From Megalonaias nervosa (Eukaryota; Mollusca; Bivalvia; Unionida; Unionidae): 64,000 bases of DNA. The stretch spans positions 1 through 64,000 of the forward strand of contig JAECUM010011172.1 of the NCBI GenBank assembly GCA_016617855.1, in the 5' to 3' direction. Under the pieces are notes generated by a model that saw only the letters and a program-made list of their open reading frames with translations, was not told the DNA's origin and ran no database searches. Shown here in pieces: positions 1 to 13,763 of the stretch (the first letter of the stretch is position 1; every line of letters begins with the position of its first letter). A program made the position numbers and the translations under genes.

Positions 1-2
1 CA

Positions 3-68
<66 letters not shown>
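1..68. repeat. (TA)n microsatellite
   Basis: Uninterrupted TA dinucleotides from about position 6 to 68, cut by the window edge. Confidence 0.97.
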
Positions 69-72
<4 letters not shown>

Positions 73-2900
73 CTTCCCCATCTCTAGACTGGTTCCAATT
101 TTTTCACATCATTAGCACCGTGAGTTCTTCAGTCTTATACAAGGCTGTGATCAGTGATGAAAAACACTGGAACTTCTGAAATTTGACACTTTGTTTTGAT
201 AAATCGTAACATCTTCGTCAATCCTAGGTCAATCCAATCGCAGAAACATCAAAGAATATATTGGGCTTCTGTAAACAAAATGTATCATTTTTCTGTAAAT
301 TACAGCGTTGACATACGTTTGAGGCATATTTTCACTCACTGAAATTGCTGAGGAAGTTCACAATGGGCCAAGCAGGAACTTGTCCTACCATTCGCATCTT
401 CGATCTCAAGCCTATGGATCATTCGGAACCATCTCAACTATTTCTGAAAGATTAAAATATGCCTCGATACTATGTAAATTCCGGCTAAATTCCCTCCACG
501 CTCGCTCTGAGCCTACAAATCAACACGGCGACTCAATAGGCACAGCTTTGCTTCTCCAGCGCAGAAGGGGTCCGTGAATATAGCTGACTGACATTTGAAG
601 ACTGTGACATTAAGGTGATTTAAAATCGAATAGCATTTGAAGAATTGACTATCTTGATATTGATTATATATTTTGATTATATATTTTACATTTTCTTTTT
701 CATTTCAAAAGAGTCTTGAGTCTCAATGGGTGTGTTTGAGAACAGCTGCTCGGCCTCTATGCAATTTACTTATATCTACGGTTATTGCAGATGCTATGTA
801 TATTAATTTGTATTTGTTAATTTTTCTTCATGATTATATGTTATGTATAATGGTATTTGGATTTGACCTTGTCCAAAATCAAGTTCATTGTCTACATGGC
901 CAGTATCTTTTATTTTGGTAAACAAATAATACATAGCTACTATTTTTTTTTTATAAACGTGTGAGTCAAATATTAAGCTCACTATTAATGTAAACATGTT
1001 TATTCTAATCTGAGTCTAGAATATTGGAATTCCCCCACAGAATAACCTGTTGTACCTTATGTTTCGCTCATTCTTTATTATAATCTTTGTAACAGACTTT
1101 ATCTGTTTATAACTCAGAATTTTCTAGAAATGAACTTTGGACCTACATCCTGGCTTTACATCTGTGTCATAGTTTTTTTATATTATATAATCTTGTTTAC
1201 TTGAAAAATTATTCATTCTTGCGTTTTACATCTTTGGCAGGATCATTATTATTGTTGTGTTCAGTATATGATTTGAGTGGAATTATTTTTTCAAATTATT
1301 ATTGACTGGAAATAAAGTGCTCTCTTCATTAATATTCTTGGGCAGAGAAATTAACTTGGAATTACTGTCGATTCGAACAAGGACATCTTGGATTATACTA
1401 CTATGATTCATAAAATGACTTAACACATCAATACACTTCATGCCACTGGTACATTAGTACATTCGAGACTACAGGCACATTAACACCTTCAGCGTTGGAT
1501 CTTATTTGGCATACTACTGGAATTCAGATGAAACTTTATACATTTAGACTTGTGATGAAACTTTTAGGACTATTTGGGATTTGATTTGCATTACTATAAA
1601 TTCTTTTTAAATTTTCACTTTGCATTCTAGGGAAATAAAATAGTCTAAGAATTTTACCTTTTACTTTAGTTTTAACAAACTTACACACCGAGTTGTTGAG
1701 AAACACACCTTTCAGCTGCCCTTTAACAGCATACATTTATACTCTTCTTACAAAGGAAACGCAATCCTCTCAGGTATAGACACTTTGATTCCAATTGACA
1801 ACCACTGCGATTTTAAATAAAGACAAGAACAGGGAACACTGAATTTACTCTGAAATGCGAACCATATGAATCAATTATTTGAGTGGTGATAAATATTTAT
1901 CACTAAGTGGGATATAGCGATTGTTGTCCCTCGAATCATCATTGATGAATGCAAAAAGTTACTCTCTTCTGGAGTTTATTGGTTCAGCTACTACCAAATT
2001 TAAATAATCTATATGATTATTCAAGCTTTTTGTGTTTTTTATTAGATGGAGCAACATAACTTATATCAGCTTGGTGCCCCTAGGCTTATAAAATAAACAT
2101 TTAACATTATTAACAACTTTGTAATCTCCCATAATTAAAGGACTTGGAACAATAAACAAAATATTGTTTTATTCAGTCTGCTACATCTTATGCTTATTTC
2201 ATCCTTGTGTCTTTTATTGTACATACTGCAAATTGTTGTTATTCGTCCTTTGAGTTCGTAGATTACCACATCGCTGACTGGTTTAAAATTGCAATGGGAG
2301 AAAGGGAAAATGTAATGCAAATTAAAATAGTGAAAACACACTATGAATGCTGATATCATATCAATAGAGTTGTTTCATCATGACTATCAAACTGACAAGG
2401 TTAAACTAAACGAATGTAATGCTTCATGGGATGTGGAAGCATTCAGTTCCATCTGCTATGGTGGTCTAGTCATCCCCGGTCCCTGACCGGTTTCGTTATC
2501 TTTGTTAGAGCAATATTGTCTATTTTAATATTAAACAGACTAGGAAGGCAGGAGTATGATATACCACACAAATATCATTATGTTCTAAATTGCATCATTC
2601 CATCTGCAGATATCCCGTATGCTTTTTGTTAGTTCATTTAACATCACCATAAAAACATAATGGTACACAAGTCTGGAAGTTACACTTCAGCACAATGAAA
2701 GTTGCATGTAGATGTTAGCATAGTGAAAGTTTGAATAATGTAAACAATGTCATCACTGTAATAACCCAATAAAACAACATATATATGGCACTGTTACAGC
2801 TCGCATAAAAAAGGATAACTGTCGCATGTCCGGTATATTACAAATTCTAAGAATGGAAGACGGATCCCCCGATTCCATCCACACGCACTGGTTGACTTGC
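69..2900. other. Intergenic, no supported gene
   Basis: I see no exon with both splice sites and protein-like content. The stretch 300-580 is richer in CpG and G+C than its surroundings and holds a 30-codon ORF (363-455) with a good ATG context, not convincing alone. Confidence 0.5.
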
Positions 2901-2934
2901 CGTGTCGTGCAAGAGGTAACATAGTCCTTGAGAA

Positions 2935-3175
2935 ATTCAGCCATAATGGAACTTCAGAGTAATTTCTGTGATAATGGCATGATTTTTAAAGGAACTAGAG
3001 TAGTCATACCATACAAATTACGACAAAACATTCTAACTCAAATCCATGCTGGTTACACAGAAATGGAAAATGCAAAAAGAGAACTCAAGTTGTATTTTGG
3101 CCAGGTATGAACCGTGATGTTAATAGCATGGTAAAAATGTTATAGTGAAATGTGCCAAAAGATATCAAAAGAATC
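2935..3175 (+). pseudogene. Ty3/Gypsy retrotransposon relic (integrase zinc-finger region)
   Basis: One frame reads MIFKGTRVVIPYKLRQNILT followed by QIHAGYTEMENAKRELKLYF. After a frameshift at about 3,100 it continues WPGMNRDVNSMV. This is the H2C2 integrase module of Ty3/Gypsy elements: 'FKG.R.VIP..LR...L..IH.GH.G...' and 'YWPGM..DV...V'. Upstream and downstream parts are broken by stops; no LTRs were found. It is a decayed fragment, not a live element. Confidence 0.78.
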
Positions 3176-3349
3176 CAGTGACTGAACCTGTGCATTGATG
3201 TCACATCCTTTATCAGCAAGACCGGCAGAGGTTCTGTGTTACCGGTATATGCCTGTTTTTACCGATAAAATGTCTCTGTACCAGGAAAAATGAGTCTGTC
3301 TGTATTCTTGCACTCACAAACTGTAAAATGTGTCTTAAGTCTTGAAAGT

Positions 3350-3565
3350 TAACTGTATCAGCTTCAAAGCCTGTAAGAAACAGACTTATTTGTTTTTATA
3401 CAATTGTAGTCCCATATCCCTGCCGACTTTGATCAGTGATCGTCGGCAACACAGCACCAGAAGGAGAGTCAGCTTGTCTCTTGATGAGTTGCAAGGGTTT
3501 GATATCTGATTCAACATGAAACAATACTATTGTATTATCCAAATTAAAGCACTCCTTTTTCTGTT
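3350..3565. repeat. Diverged repeat, inverted relative to ~36.0-36.26 kb
   Basis: Read in reverse complement, blocks such as GGCAGGGATATGGGACTAC and CAGTTAACTTTCAAGACTTAA match the plus strand at 36,175-36,250. This is an old dispersed repeat of unknown class with no coding signal. Confidence 0.65.
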
Positions 3566-4453
3566 TCATAGGCGTTAATCCAACAGTTACTTTCTGCTTC
3601 ATTGCGTTTGCGTTGAAGAATATTGAATATGAAGATATTTCTTTGTGATGTAGTTTGTTGTTTTCATTTTTGTATACCATTGGTGCTTTTATTTACTATT
3701 GTTCAAAACAAATTAATACACGTGTTTGTATACTGGGGTACTGGCTTGATTTTTTATTTTGCTGGTTTCTATTTATAGATAACTCCTGCGATATAGCCAT
3801 GCTGAAGTCGAAGGTTTTCACTCACACGAACCAGAGCCGGATTGGAGGAGGGGGGGGGGGCCATTCAGACATTTGTTACTTGAAATTTTTGACCATTGTT
3901 TTATTTTTGCGCACGTTTATTTGGTATTATGCATACACTGACTAATTAGACACATGCCCTTTCGAGGAAAGACCGATCATTTGAAATGTTAGACACCCCC
4001 CCCCCCAAAAAAAAACATTTGACCTGATCCGGTTCTGCCAAGCCAATAAAACTAAACAATGTATGAGATGCATGGAAACACTATTTACTTTATAAGGGAA
4101 CTCTGAACCAAAGCTGTTAATTGCGTGTAGATTAAGTTGGTGACTGACAGTGACGATATTGGAATGGGATTACACTGTAGTTGGTTCCACACAGCATCAC
4201 GAATTTAATCCTATCTGTAACTCATTATATTTTCAGGTTAGCATAATTAAATATTGCTAAAAGTACATAATTCATTTGAAATACTTCGCGTGAAGCGTAT
4301 TAGATACTTTTAGCTACATTTAATGATGTTTACTTAATAATTTACTGAGTAACAGATAGGATAACAATCGCAATGCTGTGTGAAACTTTTATTAGTAATG
4401 GTTAGCCAATCATATTCTCTATGGAAGGGAAATGGGTGTTTGTATGTGGCATA

Positions 4454-4455
<2 letters not shown>

Positions 4456-4545
<90 letters not shown>
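4456..4545. repeat. (TA)n(TG)n compound microsatellite
   Basis: About 50 nt of TA followed by about 38 nt of TG. A second TA tract lies at 4,783-4,815. Confidence 0.97.
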
Positions 4546-4547
<2 letters not shown>

Positions 4548-4778
4548 ATGAAATAGATAAGACATAGTAACTTGAGGGACTTGATACAAGATGATAGAGT
4601 TACAGACATAGAGTGACTTAGTAGAAGGATAGAGATTGACATAAGATAGAGACATAATACATATTATCACATATAATGGAGAGAGATATATTATTAGAGC
4701 TGAAACGCAGATCGGGAAACCATGTAGCTAAACCGTAGTGTAGAACTTGGAGAGGTGGACAGAACTTTAATACGTGTA

Positions 4779-4818
<40 letters not shown>

Positions 4819-4929
4819 GTATTTTGCCAAAACGGCAGTTTTTTAAATATTAAACCACTGAGCTCACCTCACCCCGAAGCCAGAAGAAGGAAACCCACAG
4901 GTCAGAAGTTGTAGAGAAACCATCGGAAC

Positions 4930-5135
4930 AGAGTAACTTTAACATCGCCATGTTAAGAGTTGTTATTATCTGTGTAACTGTCATGGCAGGGTAACTTTAA
5001 GATCACCCTGTCAAGAGTTGTTATTGATGGTATCACTGTCATGGCGGGTCACTAACTTCACCCTCTTAAGAGTTGTTATTATTGGTATCACTGTCATGGC
5101 GAGTAACTTTAACTCATTAACCCCTGGCGGCACGT
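4930..5135. repeat. ~57-bp tandem repeat
   Basis: Three to four units of 'GAGTTGTTATTATTGGTATC' plus 'ACTGTCATGGCAGGGTAACT' with 'TTAAGATCACCCTGTTAA'. Two more units occur at 5,750-5,870 after a 600-bp gap, so one array was split by an insertion. Confidence 0.9.
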
Positions 5136-5749
5136 TTATGCATCGTGAGGTTATACCCTACTTCTGAGCTCTGTGGCATCAACATCATTTAAGGTACACC
5201 AAAGTGAGTGGTATTACAGAAAAGCAGACGGCTGTAGTTCAACAACGATCCCTAATAATCTGGACTTTCTACTCACATTACAAAATACAGAGGAAAAAAC
5301 TGTTTTTTCGTCCCGATTATTACAGTAAAAATTTGCCCATTGTCGGAATCAGATTGTGTCCAGATTTTAGATTATTTGGTCTGAGATGTAAGACAGACCT
5401 GTCTGAACAGCACACAGAGAAGTGAACCTTAACAAACAGTAGGATAAATTCGGTATTTGGAGTAAAAAGTGAGTAAAAAGTGGCCAGGACACAAAAATGA
5501 TGGGTCCGATAAGCAAAAAAAAAAAAAAAAGGAAAAAAAAGAAGAAACAAAGGAATCCAACTTGTACCCTTCTGTACATGCATAAGTGAAATAGCCAATA
5601 AAAAACGATGTTTATAACACAACTAGGCATCTGTTTAATGAAAATGTCTTGCAAGCAGATTTATTTGGATGTATTCAGAAGTAACTCCTAAACTGCATTT
5701 GCTACTCCCATTTCAGCCGAATATGACAAAAACCTCCACGGGTTAATCA

Positions 5750-5880
5750 GTTAAGATCACCTTGGATAGAGTTGTTATTATTGGTATCACTGTCATGGCA
5801 GGGTAACTTTATGATCATCCTGTTAAGAGTTCTTATTACTGGTATCTCTATCATGGCAGGGTAACTTTCAGTCCCTGGAG
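5750..5880. repeat. Second block of the ~57-bp tandem repeat
   Basis: Two units with the same core as 4,930-5,135 (TGTTATTATTGGTATCACTG, CATGGCAGGGTAACTTTA). Confidence 0.88.
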
Positions 5881-5899
5881 AAACATTTATGTGCCAGAC

Positions 5900-7165
5900 T
5901 TTGCTTTTTGCAACAACATTGCATTATTGGAAAAAATATGACTTAATTTGGTCATAAGTTGATGTTCAGTGGGGTATTTCCATGTATAGTTGTAACTTCT
6001 ATTTCACTTGCTAAATATGCCATCTTACAATATGCAAGAAAGTCAACAAAAGAAGAAACTTTTATTTCCAACTACAGGATTTTAATACAAAAATATTTTC
6101 AATATAAACATTGAAAGTGAATATTTTGACAATGCTAGATGAACATAAGCCAAGATGTCCATAAAAATGGACAGAAAAGTACAGAATGAGGATACTGTAA
6201 CCCACATTTCTTGAGGACAATCCAATCTTCCCAACCAATATCCTCAACCAAAGCAATGAAAAAAACCTTTTTAAAAACGTATTTGTATATAACTGTATTT
6301 TTTAAGAAATCCACAATAAGTCTGCTATTTCTGCATCTGTATTCTTGTTAGCTACAGAATACTGAAACCATTGATGATGTTCTTGAGAAATTCCAATGTA
6401 TTAAATTTACTTTTTTCTTTCAAGTTCTAGTAAACATGTTGACAAGATACCTGTTAAGTGTAGTACAAAATTCTGTCATAACCACTGAAGTCAAACCAGA
6501 TGTCTTTGATAGAAATTCACTTAATTCTCTCAGACAATGTCAAAATATACCCATATGCCAGTTTGATTAAAGAGCAGACATCAAGAGTTATTGTTTTCTC
6601 TCTTTCGATGCAGTGAATGACTTGGTCTTTACCAGTATTTGCATCTTGATTTTGTCAGAAAATTCAAATCGTTCTTTTTAAATAATCTCTATTAATGCAC
6701 GTTTATAATTTGGAAGAAAAGATTTTCAATAATACCTTTACAAAAATTTTTAAGTTTATCATACGGATAGTTCTAATTATAAGGTCTTAAAACTTGTTGA
6801 CTTCATGAAAGATACAGATCAACTTTTTACTTCACCCAAATGAGGAATCAATTTTAGAGTACCCAAATGAAAAGAAATGGCCCTATATCCAAAGACAAAC
6901 TAGGATAATAAAAATTAATTGATACATATTTATGCTGTCAGGCTCACAAGCCAGTAGAGCTGCAGAAAAGAGCTGTATGTAAGTATGTACTGGTATGCAT
7001 GCATGTGTGTGTGTGTGTTTTTAAAAATTGGGTTTTTTTTAATTAATAAAAACTAAAGCAGTATAGCCATCCATCATCAATTAAAAAAATAGCTATAACA
7101 CGATCATTAATATCAGCAACAGTTTCATTTTGGAACAACTACATATAGTGAGAAGTGTTTTAGTG
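5900..7165. other. Intergenic, nothing recognised
   Basis: AT-rich sequence without splice-bounded exons. CpG becomes scarce from here onward. Confidence 0.5.
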
Positions 7166-7170
7166 AATAC

Positions 7171-8243
7171 CCAACCTGCCAATCCTAACAAGACCTCAAT
7201 AAGGCAGTCATTATTTTTCTACAAGTTACATATCATGGACTGCTATTGTCAAACTGGAAAACATACCTATGAAAGTTAATAAGTGTGACCTGATGCACTG
7301 AAGACAACATTATGTTCAACTAAAAGTCTGCAAAGTAAACACAGACTATAATGACCTCCAGTTCAGTTTCAGAACTGCAGTTCCAAACCTGTTGAAGGTC
7401 AATGATTTCTTGCTAGATCTCTCATCTTGACATACTCCTTGTTTTCTTTTCAATTTCACATGTTGTAGCAATTATCCCTCCTGCACTGACCAATACTCAA
7501 ATTGAAATGACATGATGTCCAATACACATAATTGCTGCTTACTGTCCCTTTTGCTTTCATGTTTTTCTTTGGCTGACAATATTCCTAGAAAATGCTAGAA
7601 GGGACTAACCAATTATTTTGGGAGGGGGCAACTTGAGACTTTCTTTGAAAGCAGGGTACTTTTTTCCTTTCAGCACAAGATAATTTTTTTCAGGTAATAT
7701 AATGGATATAATTAGTTCTTATAGCTATAAATATAAGCAAGATAATTTTCATTCAATACAACAGCCAGATATTTTATTTCAAAACAAATCCCAGGTCACC
7801 ACCTCACCCTCCTCTGAAAATCAAAATTATAGTTGGTTCCTAAGCAAAAGTTTGATTAGGCAGGTGTTTTGCATGAAAAACATGGGCTGAATAAAGTATC
7901 AAGGGTACTCATGTAAAGTTAGTTTGGTTCCTTGACCAACAACATGAAATCAAATATGAAAACCAGCATTTGGACCACCACAACTGGACAAGTCAATATC
8001 CCTATTTAATAATCATATTTCTGCCTGATTTGATATTATAAAGCCCTGCAAAGACAATTAGGTTATTTTGTGCCAAAGCACCCACTGTAGATGACCCAGG
8101 TTAGATGGTATTTGAACCTGCACCCTTTTGGTCACAAGTCTAACCATTCAGCCAGTGCACAATGTAAGTTTTTGCTATTATTCCATATTTTACAGGTCAA
8201 TTCAGTAAGACTTGTGGCCAAATTGTATGACTTGGCAGGTCTG
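7171..8243. mobile_element. Non-autonomous TIR element, family Q, copy 2 (old)
   Basis: Its left end (ACCTGCCAATCCT) and right end (CTTGGCAGGTCTG) match the termini of the well-kept copy at 29,128-29,924. Internal blocks also match in order: AAGGCAGT, TATGTTCAACT, GACATGATGTCCAATA, TGTAAAGTTAG.TTGGTTCC. It is longer than copy 1 and heavily diverged, with CpG mostly lost. No transposase is visible. Confidence 0.8.
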
Positions 8244-8394
8244 AAAAACAGGTTGCATGTGTCCTCTTTTTTTCTGCACATGTCCTCCTTGATGGTCCTT
8301 AAATCTCTATACAGATACTGATAGATATACTCACTCCCCAGAGTGTCCTCTTTTTTGGAAGTTCAAATATGGAAATCCTAAAAAATCCCATGTT

Positions 8395-9440
8395 GATATG
8401 ACTATACCTTCAAGAGCAAAGATTTTCAACATGGCTGCCATTGCCATAATGTTGTAGGTTTAATCAGCAATGTTTTCATTGAAGATCAACTAGATATTAT
8501 AAGACTAGACATTATAAGAAGTCTTTTAATGAGAACCCCATGGCTATATGACCATCTAAACACCACTAGACGAGATTTTCAAGATGGCTGCCATGGTGGC
8601 CAATATGGCTACTTTAATAGGAAAATATAAATAAGTCTTTTAGTGAAAACCACATGTTGCAATGACTAAATATCCAAGAGATGCAGCAATAGCCAGTTTT
8701 AAAAATGGCACCAATGGAAGCCACACAATTGATCTAATCATCACCATTTTCATTTATGACCAACTAAATATCATAAGAAGATTTTTAGTGAAAACCTCAT
8801 ATCAATAATAATAATAATTTATAATAATAATAATAATAATAACATTCCATTTTCCATTTAGACATAATTAGCTAAAATCTAGTTGACATTATGACTCTGC
8901 AATTGAAACAAATATAAATGTAGTTAATGAAAAATAAATCTACGAGGTTAGTATCTACTATTAACAATACAAATAATACAGGTTAACACACTGTTACTGC
9001 ACAGATGTATCACAGCTACCATATATAAATGTTATGTATTCACAAAATCCGGATTGCTCATTAAAATATTTGCACTGGTATAATTTCTTATAAGCTGAAA
9101 AGTTAGGTACTTGTTTATGACCATCCAATTCTGGAGAAGTTGCCAACTTAACATTTTTAACATGGATGCCATGACCATATTGTATGTCAGATCATCACTA
9201 TTTTGACTTCATGTTGAGTCCCTAATACCATCTGTTAAGAAGTAGTGTGAAAACAAAATATTTACAACGGCACCATGGCAGGTATGATGGAGATCAGACA
9301 GACACCATTTTAATTAGTACAAACCAGACTTCATAAGAAATCTTTTAGTGAAAATTCCATGTTAAAAAATTTTTCCAGATGGCAGCCACAGTGGTGAGGG
9401 TCATTGTTTTCATTTAGCACCAACTTGACCTCAAAATGAA
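8395..9440. repeat. Degenerate ~160-bp tandem array (family D)
   Basis: Recurring core: 'GATTTTCAAGATGGCTGCCA', 'ATCA.CACCATTTTCATTTA', 'GACCAACTAGA..TCATAAG', 'AAGTCTTTTAGTGAAAACC', 'ATATGACCATC'. Units are 140-170 bp and strongly diverged. A TAA microsatellite (about 8,805-8,843) interrupts it. The same family fills 18.9-20.1 kb. Confidence 0.88.
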
Positions 9441-9769
9441 AATTATGACATGTTCATGACATTTTTCCACAGTAGTTTTACTATGAGTAGCAATAACAAA
9501 CAACTTCTAATGGACATCAACCAATGTTAGGACCAATAAGACTGTGAGATGAATGTCTGTGTAAAGTTTCATGGCAACCCTCTGGGTGAAGTAGTGATTA
9601 TAAACTTATGGTAATGGGTAGATAGAAAATCCTGAGTAGTCATTTGTGAAGTAAATGCAAAAACCTTAAGCTTAAAATGTAGGCCAAAGGGTTCTCCTAT
9701 TTTGTACTGGTGTGGTGCTAACAGACAAGTACACAATCATATAGTTTAATTATTCAAGCTAGACAATTA

Positions 9770-10235
9770 TAACACCTTTAACCAAATTTAATGAAGCCTG
9801 AAATATGGGTAACAATGACATACTTTTGTGATGGTGTATTACTCACGAGATGCATCCCCTCACCATGTTACATGAGTCTAGTTATAACAGTATGTATACA
9901 GGGTGCAAACAACCAACATGGTCATGAGCTAAACAAAACAACTTAAACCAGTGAAATGTAGGTCACAGTGATCTTCCTTTTTTTGCACGAGTGTGTTACT
10001 AATAAATATGCATATAGTTGTCTAGTTTGATGATTGAACAGACTTAAAAATACACACCTGACAAAATGTAACCAAAGTCAATGAAACATGAAATATGGGT
10101 CATGGTTAAATACTTCTGCGATAAGGGTGCAGCACCCATCATGATACATCCCCTTGCCAAGTTCTATGATTCCAAGTATAACAGTATGTATACAGGGTGC
10201 AAAACCCCTAAGCTAATGGAACAACTTAACCAAGA
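9770..10235. repeat. Degenerate ~150-bp tandem array (family R)
   Basis: Phrases such as AATGAAACATGAAATATGGGT and AACAGTATGTATACAGGGTG recur at about 9,790, 9,890, 9,945, 10,080 and 10,180. The open frame at 10,081-10,329 is a by-product of the repeat. Confidence 0.7.
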
Positions 10236-10795
10236 ATGTACAAAACATGTACATGTACGTACTAAGTTAGTCCCATCCCCAAAAGGAAAATGCTATAGAA
10301 TACATGCCAAACTGCTGTCTAGAACCTAAGAAAAGCAGCTGAGGAAAACAATAAAGTTCTGAACATGTAATAGTTTTTTAAACAAAATATAGTGGCAAAA
10401 AGATCATTTCTAATGCACTGGTTTTAAAATGTAAAAGCATTTTTTTTGCCTCTTATGACATGAACCACCACCCACAGAAAAGTGTTACATATTTATTGCT
10501 TTGCATATATATTACATTACACTTGACGTTTAAAGTCTCTATCCTGGATGGTGAATAGTGAATGTATATGATGTCCTGTGTGCAAACAGTTCTCAGAACA
10601 GCAAGGAAGTCCAATTTCAAGCCTTTTATTTTTAATTACAATGATGTGTATTGTTGGCAGTAGTTGGAAATAAAAGATAAAATGGCAGGCTTCTGTCCCT
10701 GATGCATCTAAAACTGCTCTAAACAAGTAGACTCGAGTACTGCAAATGGTACATGATGTCAATGGTGTATGATACAAATGGTACACTTACATCAC
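10235..10795. other. Intergenic, nothing recognised
   Basis: No splice-bounded exon, repeat family or RNA gene seen. Confidence 0.45.
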
Positions 10796-10799
10796 TTGT

Positions 10800-11270
10800 A
10801 CAAACTCATAAGCCCTTCATACCAGAATATTCTTGACAAATTTTCTCAAATTCTGTTCAATGTTTTTCAATCATTTGAAGGATTTTCTATTTTTAGTAAT
10901 AGTGGCCATATTTGATGGATAATTGCCACTATTTGTACAAGCTTTAATGGTCTAAAGTTTCTTGTCAGATCTGCTCCAAATATTCCAAACAGTTTCTAAG
11001 AAGTCACTTAAAAAATTCCTCAATATTTAGTAAAGGTCGCCATATTTGAAGGCAAATTGGCATCATTTGTATACTGGTTGCATATGCAAGGATGCTTTCT
11101 GTCAATTTCGTAAAATTCTGTTCAGTTTTCGAGAAGTCATTGAAAGATTTTTCTATATTTAGATACAATGTACATATCTGATAGCAGATCAACAACTTTT
11201 CAAACAAATTTTGAGATCTACATGCCAGGAAGCTAATTTGGTCAAATTATGTTGAACAGTTTTTGAGATG
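10800..11270. repeat. Degenerate ~155-bp tandem array (family S)
   Basis: Three units sharing 'AAATTCTGTTCA', 'CAGTTTTTGAGAAGTCA.T', 'TTTTCTATATTTAGTA', 'GCCATATTTGA.GGCAAATT' and 'CATTTGTA.A'. Non-coding. Confidence 0.72.
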
Positions 11271-13655
11271 ATACTGCATGTGAGCTTATCATCCTGCTTC
11301 AATTTATTATGGGATAGATGTGATACTATTTCTCTGAGAAAAAAAAAGAGATCTTGCATGAAAAAATTAATTTTAATTCACAAATTTTATATAGACATAC
11401 ATTTTCTTTTGTATTTCTAAAAAACGTTTCAAAGATCTTAAAGTTTTATACAAAATACAACTTTGCTTCATCAGTCTTCTAAGCAGTAAGAAGTTCATAC
11501 ATTTTTACTTGTGAACATGTCACTTTTGACAAGTATCTTGGTTATCATGGATGTTATTCAATCCTGGACGGCACCCTTATTCACAATCAGTGTTCCTGTA
11601 CAATGTGTTGTATTTCTGTAAAATTCTATGCAATATTACCCTATATTTCATCCTTTTTACAATCTTAAATACATATATGCAAAATACATTCTTAAAAATA
11701 TAAAAAAGTAACATTAATTGACATTATTGAAGAAAGTTTCGTTTATACCTATCCTGAGTGAAAGAAATGAACATTGTACAATTACATTCAAATGTAAATG
11801 CGCAAAAAAAAGAAACTGTAAAAATTAAAAACAAAGTTAAACATTTAACTGAGCATGTGGTAAATTCATATTAAAGACAATGACAATGATAAACATATAA
11901 CTTTTATAATTTTCAGAGTTCCAGCTAAGAAGGCACAGATGATGCAGCACCTTGACCCCAACTTGATGCACTCAACCTTTATTTCTGGCCTTTGATTTGT
12001 ACCCTGACCCTATTTCATTTGTTAAATATGCTGCCCTTTTTTCATTTTTCAGGAAAGGGTACTGTGCCCCATCCAGATTGGTATATGGTCTCTGTACTGT
12101 GTTCAACACAGTGCACAAACCAGAATAAATGTTTGGTATGTGCAACCATGACATGCTATGTTTCTGACTTACCAAACACCAGTGAAGAAACATTCGAAAT
12201 TGCAAAATGGTTTTACTTTTTGAGACTGGAATGAGAATAATGATCTATTAAAGATTTGAGAGGTCAACTGATAATATGTAATATGTTTATAAGTCAGAAC
12301 GTTTTTATAAGCAGGCAGTGGTAGATGAGATCAGTAATCAGATACAAATTACAATGTTGCTGAAGACTCGGGTCTATTAAAGGTCTCAAGACAGTCTGAT
12401 TAGAATCTGATCTGGACTTGAATTTTGGAAAGCTTCAACATGTTAAAATTCTCAAGTCCAAGTTTCTTTAGAGTCTTAAGAATTATTTAAAGCCAGTAGA
12501 GGATGTCTTGCTTACTCATGATATAATGCATAAAATAGTTAAATACTCATATCCAGCAGCAGGAATGTAAATAAGTTTCCACAATTATTTTTAACAGTTC
12601 AATTAAAAAAGTTAATTAAAGGCAGCTATATGTGTTTAAATTGGTAAGTTACTTAAACTGGATATGGCTTGGCTCCAGTACAATGATTTACAATTAAAAG
12701 ACCTTTTCTAGGAAGTTTCATGTATACTGTGCGTTTTTCATTAATCACAAATAAATGCATGTAACATTTACTGTAGTTGATTCATTTTCTGTCTGTCTGA
12801 TCATCGAATGACCCTTAAAGATATCCCTTTACCTGGCACAAACTAGTATGGCATTTATAAATTGAGCACTATCTTGTCATTGGTCCTGTATTTCAAAAAA
12901 AAAATCACTTTTATTTCCTAGTTCAGATTTTGTAATTGGCACCATTCAACAGGCCTGCATTCCATCAATGAGTACAACATCTTTCTTTTCTTTTCTTGCT
13001 GCCTTGTAACACCCACATTTTACTAACAACTTATGGCATTAATGAAGGCTGAGAGTAGTTAAATTTGATAAAATGAACTGGAACAACCAATGGTTGGGAA
13101 TTACTTACCCTGACATTTGTTACTGTTAATAGGATGAAACAAGAGAAACACTGCTTTGCTAGCAATGTGCCTGAACCCTCAAAATCAATGAGTGGGATAA
13201 AGATACATGAAAATAAAGCAAAAACTGGAGAGTATTAACAATACAAAAAATGCATACAATTAACAGTAGATATGCCAAATGACAAATGATGCAGTGTTAA
13301 GCACTCAAAAGACATGTATAAATTTTTGAAGATTATACTGACAGGCAATGATTTATGCACCAAACAAATTTCACTATCAAAGCCCAGTTAGTATTTGATA
13401 TATCAGCACAAAACTTTGAAAAGCATAACAGTGTGACCAACTTCCAATGCACATCACATCTTTAGGTCATGAAATATATATGTATGCATTAGCAATTTGT
13501 AGTAAAGGCTGATAGGTAATGCTCTGAAGAAATTTACAGAGACCTCGAATGTTTAAAAAATCAGATCTAATATCCTTACTTTTATATATAAAATTCATAT
13601 ATCCACACATACATCTATACTTAAAGCACACATACATTTTGGACATACTCAATCC
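11270..13655. other. Intergenic or long 3' flank, nothing firmly recognised
   Basis: CpG-depleted sequence downstream of the TLDc gene. The stretch 11,990-12,205 is open on both strands but lacks a paired splice site and family resemblance. Confidence 0.45.
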
Positions 13656-13763
13656 TGTACAACTGTAAACAACATAGACCCCAATCTGCCATCACCATAA
13701 ATCATCAGCAGATCAGGTTCTATTTTGCTTGTTCTTTTGGTTACATGTTGCAAAAACAGACCA

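Noticed and set aside
363..455. 30-codon ORF starting MGQAGTCPTIRIFDLKPMDH with a good ATG context
   Set aside because: Single short ORF, no splice partner or known domain; the CpG-richer setting is suggestive only.
4334..4830. ORFs full of HTHT and IYIY runs
   Set aside because: Direct translation of TA/TG microsatellites.
10081..10329. 82-aa plus-strand ORF
   Set aside because: Lies within the family R tandem array and has no splice signals.
11972..12234. Overlapping 77- and 80-aa ORFs on opposite strands, with a TTTTTCAG acceptor at ~12,050
   Set aside because: No donor, no family resemblance, and both strands equally open.
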